From Acidobacteriota bacterium (GTDB taxonomy: Bacteria > Acidobacteriota > Vicinamibacteria > Marinacidobacterales > Marinacidobacteraceae), in assembly GCA_022828085.1 (NCBI GenBank), contig JAJEIY010000054.1:1-64000 (forward strand): a stretch of 64,000 nt of DNA. The letters run 5' to 3'. A program made the position numbers and the translations under genes. Positions 37,965 through 45,465 of this stretch are shown in pieces. The first letter of the stretch is position 1. Each line of letters opens with the position of its first letter. The notes beneath the pieces are model-generated. The model saw nothing but the letters and a program-made list of their open reading frames with translations, ran no database searches and had not been told where the DNA came from.

Positions 37965-38015
37965 CGTCTCCCGCGTCCCATCAACTCGATCAGTATAGGA
38001 CCGCTCCACAAGTCC

Positions 38016-38060
38016 GACGCGCGCTGCGCGTGCCGGTCAGAGACCGGCGTTCCAAGCCGT
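38016..38060. repeat. Dispersed palindromic repeat, single copy
   Basis: A copy in reverse orientation: GCGCTGCGCGTGCCGGTCAGAGACCGGCGTTCCAAGCCG, between the coiled-coil gene and the class V aminotransferase. Confidence 0.75.
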
Positions 38061-38100
38061 ACGTGCCGCTTGGCGGAGGAGGGCTGGCCTTCCCTTCCCC

Positions 38101-39312
38101 CTACGCCCAGGCCCCCGTCACATCCAGCAGCGCGTCGATCTCGGCGGCGTTGTTGAAGAGCGCCGGCGACGCCCGGATCTTCGTTCCCTCGTCGCGGTAG
38201 CTCAGCGTGATCCCCGCCTCGTCCACGGCGCGCTGCACCATCTCGACATCCTGCCCATGCTCGAAGGTGACGATGGAGGAACGATTGCCCGGCGGCGTCC
38301 AGACAGCGTGCCCCTGGGCGGTGAGCCCTTCGTGGAGGCGGTGGGCGAGTCCCACCGTGTGCCGTTCGATGTTCTTCACGCCGATCCGGAGCAGATAGTC
38401 CAGCGCCGCACCCAAGCCGTAGATCGACTCAAAGGTCAGGGACGCGTATTCGTACTTGCGCGCGTCGTCATGGAGCCGGAAGCGGTAGTCGCCGAGTGAC
38501 TCCGCCACGTGCAGGTGCCCGAAGCGATCGGGGGGGACGAGATCCAGCAGTTCTTCCCGGACATAGAACGGGGCCACCCCGTGCCCGGCCAGCAACCACT
38601 TGTAGGTCCCCGCGGTGAAGAAGTCGATGCCGGCCTCCTTCACGTCGAGATCCAGCATCCCGAGTCCCTGGACGGCGTCCGCGTACAGGTACGTGCCCCG
38701 GGCGTGCACCAGATCGGCAAGCGCCTTGAGGTCGTGGCAGTAGCCGTTCTGGTTGGAGACCCAGGTCACCGAGACGACCCGCGTGCGTTCGTCGATGTGC
38801 TCCGCGAAGGCCTCCACCGCAATCGCGCCGCCCCGGGAGGGCACGACGCGGATCTCGACGCCTCTGGTTTCGGCGAGCTGCTGGTAGAGGACGTAGGTGG
38901 ACTGGAAGTGCAGGTCGTCGATCACGACGTTGTCGCCGGGGCCGAGGTCGAGCGCCCGGGCCAGGATGTTCTCCCCCTCGGTGGTCGTGAAGAGCAGCGC
39001 GATTTCGTGCTCGCCGGCCCCGACGAGCCGGGCGAGCTTCCTCCTTACGACACCTGTCTCTTCCACCATGGCGCCCAGGCTCAGGGGGATCCGGGTCTTC
39101 TGCTCGAGGAACGCGCGGACGGCGTCCACCACGGGCAGCGGCGAGGGCGCGATGTAGGCGCAGTTGAGATAGACGCTCTCCTCGACGACCGGGAAGTCGC
39201 CCCGGACGCCGAGCGGGTCCTCGGCGGCCGCGGCCGGGCTGGCCGTTCCCGGCTGGGCGATGACGGCGGCGGCGGAAACGCTGCCGATGAACTCGCGGCG
39301 GGTGGTCTTCAT
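38101..39312 (-). CDS. Tat-exported class V aminotransferase-fold enzyme
   Basis: A 403-residue PLP protein with an N-terminal twin-arginine signal (TRREFIGSVSAAAVI). PLP lysine K238 is in TAGTYKWLLAGHG, with DAVQGLG and TWVSNQNG contacts. The family (isopenicillin N epimerase / selenocysteine lyase group) includes known Tat-exported members. Activity is unknown. Export of a PLP enzyme requires the cofactor to be loaded before transport. Confidence 0.87.
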   Translation of the reverse strand: MKTTRREFIGSVSAAAVIAQPGTASPAAAAEDPLGVRGDFPVVEESVYLNCAYIAPSPLPVVDAVRAFLEQKTRIPLSLGAMVEETGVVRRKLARLVGAGEHEIALLFTTTEGENILARALDLGPGDNVVIDDLHFQSTYVLYQQLAETRGVEIRVVPSRGGAIAVEAFAEHIDERTRVVSVTWVSNQNGYCHDLKALADLVHARGTYLYADAVQGLGMLDLDVKEAGIDFFTAGTYKWLLAGHGVAPFYVREELLDLVPPDRFGHLHVAESLGDYRFRLHDDARKYEYASLTFESIYGLGAALDYLLRIGVKNIERHTVGLAHRLHEGLTAQGHAVWTPPGNRSSIVTFEHGQDVEMVQRAVDEAGITLSYRDEGTKIRASPALFNNAAEIDALLDVTGAWA

Positions 39313-39374
39313 GACGACCTCCAGGGGTGTGATCGGTTTTCGCGATCATAGGGGCTGGGCGAGGGCGCGAGTTT

Positions 39375-39420
39375 CGCGGCCCTCGCGGGCCGCGATGCCG
39401 GCCGGAGGCCGGCGCTCCGA
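39375..39420. repeat. Dispersed palindromic repeat, single copy
   Basis: GCGGCCCTCGCGGGCCGC then GCCGGCCGGAGGCCGGCGCTCCGA, both hairpins kept. It lies between the divergent aminotransferase and ccmE, just before the ccmE promoter region. Confidence 0.7.
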
Positions 39421-39440
39421 AGTGGTAGGATTGCCCCGTT

Positions 39441-39896
39441 ATGGCGGCGCGCAAGGCCAAGTTCTTCGTGGGTGGAGGGCTGTTCCTGGCCGCGCTGGCC
39501 GGGCTCCTGGTCACCGGGTTCGAGGAGGGGAAGGCCTACTACCAGACCGTCGGCGAACTGCGGGCGATGGGGCCGCGCGCCGAGGGGCGGCGGGTCCGGG
39601 TCGCCGGGGACGTGGTTCCCGGGACGATCGCCTCCGAGGGCGAGGGCAAGGTCCGGTTCGAGATCGAGCACGAGGGCTCGCGCCTCGCGGTGCTCTACAC
39701 CGGCCGGGAGCCGCTGCCGGACACGCTCGTGGACCGGGCGCAGGCCGTCGCCGAGGGACACCTCCTCCAGGACGGTTCCTTCGAAGCGAACCACGTGCAG
39801 GCGAAGTGCGCCTCCAAGTACGACGCCGCCTACGAAGAGACGAAGACCGCTCCCGCCGCGAAGCCGCCCGCGGGACGGCAAGCCACCGACGGCTAG
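39441..39896 (+). CDS. ccmE: CcmE heme chaperone, Cys-type
   Basis: A 151-residue periplasmic heme chaperone of System I cytochrome c maturation. There is an N-terminal anchor (about 8-25), then an OB-fold beta barrel. The heme-binding site reads CASKY (C123...Y127), the Cys variant (CxxxY) of the usual HxxxY; the variant is known from Desulfovibrio and archaea. A Lys/Ala/Pro tail follows. It starts the ccm locus. Confidence 0.92.
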   Translation: MAARKAKFFVGGGLFLAALAGLLVTGFEEGKAYYQTVGELRAMGPRAEGRRVRVAGDVVPGTIASEGEGKVRFEIEHEGSRLAVLYTGREPLPDTLVDRAQAVAEGHLLQDGSFEANHVQAKCASKYDAAYEETKTAPAAKPPAGRQATDG

Positions 39897-39933
39897 CCGC
39901 CGCCCGGTGAGCCGCTGAGGGCGCCGGCAGACA

Positions 39934-41940
39934 GTGCACCACCTCGGCAACTTCTCGCTCATGGCCGTGGTGGTCATGTGCGCCTACGCCGTCGTCGCCT
40001 CGCTGCTCGGGGTCAGAAAGCAGTCCTCGCAGCTCGTGAACAGCGCCCGCCGGGCCCTGATCGCCGCCGCGGGCTTCTCGGCGCTCTCGGTGGCCGCCCT
40101 CCTCGCCCTCTTCCTCGCCGACGACTTCCGCTTCGAGTACGTCGCGAGCTACTCGGCGGCCGCGCTGCCCTGGTACTACAAGGTCTCGGCGCTCTGGGCG
40201 GGGAACGACGGATCGCTCCTCTTCTGGACGTTCCTGATGCTCGTCTTCGCGGCGGCCTGCGCGATCAGCCGCCGGCGCGACGAACTCATGCCGCACGTGG
40301 TCGCCACCCTCGGCGGCGTGATCCTGTTCTTCGCCTACATGAACTACTGGGTGTGCAACCCGTTCGGGCAGCTCGCCGAGATCACCGCCGCCGGGCCCAT
40401 CCCGTTCACCCCCCGCGACGGGAACGGGCTGAACCCGCTGCTCCAGCACCCGATCATGGCGATCCACCCGCCGATCCTCTACACCGGATACGTGGGGTTC
40501 GTGATCCCGTTCGCGTTCTGCGTGGCGGCGCTGTGGACCCGGCGGCTCGACGCCGCCTGGATCCAGAACACCCGCCGCTGGACGCTCATCGCCTGGTTCT
40601 TCCTCGGCAGCGGCATCCTGCTCGGCGGCCGCTGGGCCTACGTCGAACTCGGCTGGGGCGGCTACTGGGGCTGGGACCCGGTGGAGAACGCCGCGCTCAT
40701 GCCCTGGCTCACCGGCACCGCCTTCCTCCACTCGGTGATGATCCAGGAACGGAAGGGGATGCTGAAGATCTGGAACCCGGGACTGGTGATCGTGACCTAC
40801 CTGCTCTGCGTCTTCGGCACCTTCCTCACCCGGAGCGGGATCGTCTCCTCGGTGCACGCCTTCGCGTCCTCCGAGTTCGCCTGGCGTTTCCTGGTCTTCA
40901 TCATCTTTGCCGCCATCCTCTCGGCGGCGCTCCTGATCACCCGGATCAAGGACCTCCGCACCGAGAACGAACTGGAAGCGGTCGTCTCGCGCGAGTCGGG
41001 CTTCCTGTTCAACAACCTGCTGCTGCTCGCCGCCTGCTTCGCGGTGCTCTGGGGGACGCTCTTCCCGGTCCTCTCCGAGGCGGTGCAGGGCGAGCAGATC
41101 AGCGTGGGGGCGCCCTTCTTCAACCGGGTGAACGTCCCGCTGGGACTCGCGCTCCTGCTGATGACCGGGGTGGGGCCGCTCCTCGCGTGGCGGCGCTCCT
41201 CGCTCGACAGCCTCAAGCGCAACTTCACGGTCCCCCTGCTCTCCGGGGTCGCCGCCGGCGTGCTCCTCTTCGCCCTCGGGATGCGCCACCCCTACGCGAT
41301 CCTCTGCTTCGCGATGAGCGCCTTCGTGGTGGTGACCATCGGCTCCGAGTTCCACCGCGGGGTGCGCGCCCGCCGCGCCCACCGCGGCGGCGGCTACGGG
41401 ACCGCGCTCTTTGACCTCGTGCAGCGGAACACCCGCCGCTACGGCGGCTACATCGTCCACTTCGGGATCGTGCTGCTCTTCATCGGGTTCGCCGGGAACG
41501 CCTTCAACAAGGACGTGATAGCCGACCTGAACCGCGGCGAGAGCACCGCCATCGGGCCCTGGAAGGTCACCCTCCAGGACCTCCCGGGCGGTGAGACGCC
41601 GGTCTACAACTGGCTGGGGGCGCAGGTCCTGCTCTCCAAGAACGACGAGCCCGTCGGCATCTTCCAGCCCCGCCGCCAGCTCGACAAGGCCACCGGACAG
41701 GCGACCTCCGAGGTCCGGCGGCACGCCACCTTCCAGGAAGACGTCTACCTCGTCTTCTCCGGGATGACCGAGGACGGACGGGCCACCGTCCACGTCTACC
41801 GCAACCCGCTGGTGCGCTGGGTCTGGATCGGGGCGTTCGTGATGTTCCTCGGCACCGTGCTCACGCTGCTGCCGAACCGCTCGCCGGTGCGGCGGGCGGA
41901 AGTCACCGCCGCCGAAGGAGCGGCCCTGGAGGCCGTCTGA
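39934..41940 (+). CDS. ccmF: CcmF cytochrome c heme lyase subunit
   Basis: A 668-residue multi-spanning membrane protein (about 15 helices) with the tryptophan-rich WWD motif WGGYWGWDPVENA near 240-252 and conserved histidines in HPIMAIHPP. It joins heme to apocytochrome c with CcmH. Typical length and ending. The start is GTG. The gene overlaps ccmH by one base (TGATG). Confidence 0.96.
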   Translation: MHHLGNFSLMAVVVMCAYAVVASLLGVRKQSSQLVNSARRALIAAAGFSALSVAALLALFLADDFRFEYVASYSAAALPWYYKVSALWAGNDGSLLFWTFLMLVFAAACAISRRRDELMPHVVATLGGVILFFAYMNYWVCNPFGQLAEITAAGPIPFTPRDGNGLNPLLQHPIMAIHPPILYTGYVGFVIPFAFCVAALWTRRLDAAWIQNTRRWTLIAWFFLGSGILLGGRWAYVELGWGGYWGWDPVENAALMPWLTGTAFLHSVMIQERKGMLKIWNPGLVIVTYLLCVFGTFLTRSGIVSSVHAFASSEFAWRFLVFIIFAAILSAALLITRIKDLRTENELEAVVSRESGFLFNNLLLLAACFAVLWGTLFPVLSEAVQGEQISVGAPFFNRVNVPLGLALLLMTGVGPLLAWRRSSLDSLKRNFTVPLLSGVAAGVLLFALGMRHPYAILCFAMSAFVVVTIGSEFHRGVRARRAHRGGGYGTALFDLVQRNTRRYGGYIVHFGIVLLFIGFAGNAFNKDVIADLNRGESTAIGPWKVTLQDLPGGETPVYNWLGAQVLLSKNDEPVGIFQPRRQLDKATGQATSEVRRHATFQEDVYLVFSGMTEDGRATVHVYRNPLVRWVWIGAFVMFLGTVLTLLPNRSPVRRAEVTAAEGAALEAV

Positions 41941-42431
41941 TGCGTTTCCGATCGCTGCTGGCGATGGCCGCGGCCGCCACGCTCCTCACCGGACCCGCCG
42001 TGTCCCAGGACCGCTACAACTCGGCCGACTTCCAGCGGGTGACCCACGCCCTCACCTGCCAGTGCGGCGGCTGCAACGCGATCGTCGGCGAATGCGCGAT
42101 GGACCGGTGCCCCTCCTCGGAGCCCATCCGGGAGGAGGTCGCCGAGCGGCTCCAGGCCGGGGAAGCCGCCGAAGACATCATCTCCATGTTCGCGGAGCGC
42201 TACGGCCTGGTGATCCTCTCGGCCCCGCCGACCAGCGGCTTCCACCTCTCGGCGTGGATCCTCCCGGGGGTGTTCCTGCTGGGCGGGGCGGCGGTGGTCT
42301 TCGCGGTGCTGCGCCGCCGGCGGAGCGCAGTGGCCGCCGCCCCCGCCGGCGGAGACGCGGCCCTGCCTGCCGTGGACGCTTCGCCCGAGGTGCTCGCCCG
42401 CATCGAACGGGACGTCGAGCAGATTCGCTGA
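41940..42431 (+). CDS. ccmH: CcmH-like thiol oxidoreductase
   Basis: A 163-residue CcmH/CycL-type protein that keeps apocytochrome cysteines reduced for heme attachment. It has a signal peptide, then CQCGGC (C40, C42, C45) where most relatives have LRCxxC, and two more cysteines C52 and C57. A membrane helix (about 103-122) and a charged tail follow. The extra cysteines are unusual for classical CcmH but occur in some relatives. Overlaps ccmF. Confidence 0.9.
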   Translation: MRFRSLLAMAAAATLLTGPAVSQDRYNSADFQRVTHALTCQCGGCNAIVGECAMDRCPSSEPIREEVAERLQAGEAAEDIISMFAERYGLVILSAPPTSGFHLSAWILPGVFLLGGAAVVFAVLRRRRSAVAAAPAGGDAALPAVDASPEVLARIERDVEQIR

Positions 42432-42438
42432 CGTTCGG

Positions 42439-42747
42439 GTGACCCTCGTCCTGCTCGCGGTGCTGGCCGCCGCCGCCACCGCGTTCGTGCTCCAGCCGGT
42501 GTTCTCGGGACCGGAGACCGCGCCCCGCCGCGAGACCGACCGCAACGTGCTGCGCCTCCGGGAGAAGCGGGACCAGCTCCTCCTCACCCTCGCGGAGCTC
42601 GACTTCGAGAAGGACGCCGGGAAGATCGCCCCCGGGGAACACGCCGCGAGCCGCGCGGAGGTACTCGCCCAAGCCGCGGCAGTGACGGCCCGGTTGGATG
42701 AACTGACCGCCGCCGACAGGACGAAGGGAAAGGGCAAGAAGAAATGA
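42439..42747 (+). CDS. Small ccm-locus membrane protein, CcmI-like start
   Basis: A 102-residue protein with an N-terminal membrane helix (about 2-20) and a coiled-coil-prone region LREKRDQLLLTLAELDFEKDAGKI, then a Lys-rich end. This is the pattern of the N-terminal part of CcmI/CycH, without the TPR domain. A GTG start at 42439, 7 bases after ccmH. The stop overlaps the next gene as ATGA. Confidence 0.75.
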   Translation: MTLVLLAVLAAAATAFVLQPVFSGPETAPRRETDRNVLRLREKRDQLLLTLAELDFEKDAGKIAPGEHAASRAEVLAQAAAVTARLDELTAADRTKGKGKKK

Positions 42748-43835
42748 GACCCGCCCTCCTCCTCGCCGCGGCCGCGCTCACCCTCCCGATCGCCGCCGCC
42801 GCGCAGCCCGTCCGCGTCACCATCGTGAACGGCACCACCCAGGGTCCGGCGTCGGCGGACCTCGTCACGCTCTACCGCCTCGGCCAGGGCATGGAGCCGG
42901 TGGACCAGATCGAGAACCCCGAGGCCCAGGTGACCCTCGAAGCTCCGGACGAAGGACCCGCCGCGGGCGGCATCCGTCCGTTCCTGCTCCAGGCCACCTA
43001 CCGCGGCGTCAACTACAACGCCCCGGTCCGCCTCGCCCCGGGCGAGACGACCGAGGCCGCCATCGTCGTCTACGACCCCTTCGACGAGTGGGACGAGACG
43101 GAGATCGGCCTCTCGACCTGGCGCGCGCTCTACCGGCGGATGCCGGGCGAGCGGGACGCGCTCCGCGTGGACCACATCTTCGTGGTGGACAACCGCACCG
43201 AGCCGCCCCGCACCTTCATCCACGACGACGAGACCCTGCGCTTCCGGCTGCCTCCGGAGGACCTGCTGCTCGAACTCCCCACCGTCAGCTCCACCGGCGA
43301 GACCGGGATGCCGGTGCCGCAGAGCAGCTTCGCGGTCGGCGACGAAGGCGACTACGCCATCCGCACCGCCTTCAAGCCGGGCGAGACCGAGATCGTCCTC
43401 TCCTACGCGGTCGCCTACGAAGGCGAACGCTACGAGGCCCGGCTCATCGCGCCCCGCGCGAGCTCCGAGGTGCTGCTCCTCGCCTCCCCGCTCGACATCG
43501 ACCTCGAACTGCCGCCCGGCGCCCTCCCGGGATGGGAGATCCTCGGGCCCGACCAGGAGGCCCGCCTCACCGCGGCCCGGAAGTTCGACATTGCCGCCGG
43601 GGAGGCGGTGGGGATGATCTTCAGCGGGGGCACGCCGCCCCCGGCCGCGGCGACTCCGGGAGGGCGCCAGCTTCCCGGACTCGTGGCCCCGTCGGAGGAA
43701 GAGAGATCCGCCGTCGGCACCATCGGCCGGCTACCGGACCCGACAATCGCCTCCAAGTGGGCGCTCGCCCTGCTGATGGCCGCCGCGCTCGGATTCGGGC
43801 TGCTCCACCGCGCCTTCGGCGGCGGCGGCCGGTAA
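42744..43835 (+). CDS. Uncharacterised ccm-linked periplasmic protein
   Basis: A 363-residue protein with a signal peptide (AAAAQ), two beta-rich domains (about 22-115 and 120-275) and a C-terminal membrane helix (about 340-358). No cysteines and no heme motif are visible. No family recognised. It overlaps the preceding gene (ATGA), so it is translated with the ccm genes and probably supports them at the periplasmic face; that is inference from position. Confidence 0.8.
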   Translation: MRPALLLAAAALTLPIAAAAQPVRVTIVNGTTQGPASADLVTLYRLGQGMEPVDQIENPEAQVTLEAPDEGPAAGGIRPFLLQATYRGVNYNAPVRLAPGETTEAAIVVYDPFDEWDETEIGLSTWRALYRRMPGERDALRVDHIFVVDNRTEPPRTFIHDDETLRFRLPPEDLLLELPTVSSTGETGMPVPQSSFAVGDEGDYAIRTAFKPGETEIVLSYAVAYEGERYEARLIAPRASSEVLLLASPLDIDLELPPGALPGWEILGPDQEARLTAARKFDIAAGEAVGMIFSGGTPPPAAATPGGRQLPGLVAPSEEERSAVGTIGRLPDPTIASKWALALLMAAALGFGLLHRAFGGGGR

Positions 43836-43854
43836 CAGGGCGGGATGGCGCCAC

Positions 43855-43985
43855 CGGCTTGGAACGCCGACCTCTGGTCGGCATTGCCCGCCGGAGGCGG
43901 GCGACAGCGCCATGGAGCGAGGGTGTCGGTACGCCGTTGCGGCCCTCCGGGCCGCGTGCCGACCGGAGGTCGGCGTTCCAAGCCG
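43855..43985. repeat. Dispersed palindromic repeat, two copies in opposite orientation
   Basis: GGCTTGGAACGCCGACCTCTGGTCGGCATTGCCCGCC (forward) and GGCCGCGTGCCGACCGGAGGTCGGCGTTCCAAGCC (reverse), head to head about 45 bases apart, in the gap inside the ccm locus before ccmA. Confidence 0.8.
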
Positions 43986-44068
43986 GCACGCCATCGGACG
44001 GCGCAGAGGTCAGCCGGTTTTCCGCGCTCGCGCGGGTTTCACCACAGGCCATTGGACGGACGACAACC

Positions 44069-44785
44069 GTGACCACGCCCCTCTTCGAGGCCGAGCGCGT
44101 CACCCGGCGCTACCGGGAGGTCCCGGTGGTGGACGAGGTGAGCCTCGCGGTGGCCGCCGGCGAGATCGTCGGCCTGCTGGGCCCGAACGGCGCGGGAAAG
44201 ACCACTCTCATCCGGATGGCCGCGACGCTCGCCCGGCCCTCCTCCGGCGCCCTCCGCTACCGGGGGGTGGAACTGAAGAAGGCCACTCCGGCGGCGCGCG
44301 GCTGGATCGGCTTCGCCTCCCACCAGTCGCTCCTCTACCCGGAGCTGACCGTCGCCGAGAACCTGCGCTTTCACCGGCGCCTCCACGGGGTCCGCACCGA
44401 CATCGGCGAACTGCTCGAGCGGCACGGGCTCACCGCCGTCGCCGGCGTCCCGGCGCGGCACCTCTCGCGGGGAACGGCGCAGCGGGCGACCCTCGCCCGG
44501 GCGCTGCTGCACGAGCCGGACCTGCTGCTCCTCGATGAGCCCTTCGCCGGCCTCGACGGCGCGGCCCGCGAGCGGCTCGCCGGCATGGTGCGGGCGGCGC
44601 GCGGGCGCGGCGCGGCGGTGCTCTTCGCCAGCCACGACGTGGACCGGGCGGTCGAACTCGCCGACCGGGCGCTCGTCCTCCAGCGGGGCCGGGTGGTCCT
44701 CGACGATCCGGCCGCCGACCCCGACACCGTCCGCCGTACCTACGACACCGCCGCCGCCGGCTATCCCGCGGGAGGGACCGCGTGA
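44069..44785 (+). CDS. ccmA: CcmA heme exporter ATP-binding protein
   Basis: A 238-residue ABC ATPase: Walker A GPNGAGKTT near 36-44, signature LSRGTAQRATLARAL (an altered LSGGQ typical of CcmA), Walker B LLLLDEPFAGLD and switch SHDVD. Part of the CcmABCD complex that releases holo-CcmE. The start is GTG at 44069. The frame upstream is open for a long way but runs over the previous gene and the repeats. Confidence 0.93.
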   Translation: MTTPLFEAERVTRRYREVPVVDEVSLAVAAGEIVGLLGPNGAGKTTLIRMAATLARPSSGALRYRGVELKKATPAARGWIGFASHQSLLYPELTVAENLRFHRRLHGVRTDIGELLERHGLTAVAGVPARHLSRGTAQRATLARALLHEPDLLLLDEPFAGLDGAARERLAGMVRAARGRGAAVLFASHDVDRAVELADRALVLQRGRVVLDDPAADPDTVRRTYDTAAAGYPAGGTA

Positions 44786-45465
44786 CCACCTTCTCGGCGG
44801 CGGCGGCCATCGCCGGGAAGGACCTGCTGAGCGAGGCCCGCTCCCGCGAACGGCTTCCGGCGATGCTCCTCTTCGCGGCGCTCGTGCTGCTGGTGATGCA
44901 CTTCGCGATCGGGCTCGATTCGGCGGACCGGCGGGACCTCGCCCCCGGAGTGCTCCAGGCGGCCTTCCTCTTCGCCGGGACGCTGGGGCTTTATCGGAGC
45001 TTCGCCCCCGAGACCGACGCGATGGCGATCCACGGGCTGATGCTCGGCCCGGTGGACCGGTCGGCGATCTACTTCGGGAAGCTGGCCTCGGGGACCCTCC
45101 TGCTGCTCGCCGTCCAGATTCCGGTGGTCCTGCTCTACGAACTCTTCTTCCGGGCGAACCTTTTGGGGGGCCAGTCCGTAAGTGGTCTGCTGCTCTTCGG
45201 CGCGATCCTCCTGTGCTTCTCCCTCGGTTTCATGGCTCTCGGCACCACGGTGGCGGCGATCTGCGCCGCGACCCCGGTGCGCGAGGTGCTGCTGCCCCTG
45301 CTGCTGTTCCCGCTCTCGGCTCCGCTGCTGATCGCCGGAGTGTCCGGAGTGCGGGCGGCGATGGCGGGAGAGCCCGTCTGGGAGGCCGCCCGCTTCCTGG
45401 TGCTGGCCGCGGTGGCGTTCGTCTCGGTCTCATGGATGTGCTTCGAGTTCGCGCTCGAGGAGTAG
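44782..45465 (+). CDS. ccmB: CcmB heme exporter membrane subunit
   Basis: A 227-residue integral membrane protein with about six helices, conserved FAPETD near 75 and the MALGTTVAAI segment typical of CcmB. It starts with GTG overlapping the ccmA stop (GTGA). CcmC, which usually follows, is not here; the DUF5916 gene begins inside the ccmB end. Confidence 0.92.
   Translation: MTTFSAAAAIAGKDLLSEARSRERLPAMLLFAALVLLVMHFAIGLDSADRRDLAPGVLQAAFLFAGTLGLYRSFAPETDAMAIHGLMLGPVDRSAIYFGKLASGTLLLLAVQIPVVLLYELFFRANLLGGQSVSGLLLFGAILLCFSLGFMALGTTVAAICAATPVREVLLPLLLFPLSAPLLIAGVSGVRAAMAGEPVWEAARFLVLAAVAFVSVSWMCFEFALEE

Noticed and set aside
39511..41793. Minus-strand frame of about 760 codons over ccmE/ccmF
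   Set aside because: Low-complexity shadow of the well-supported ccm genes.
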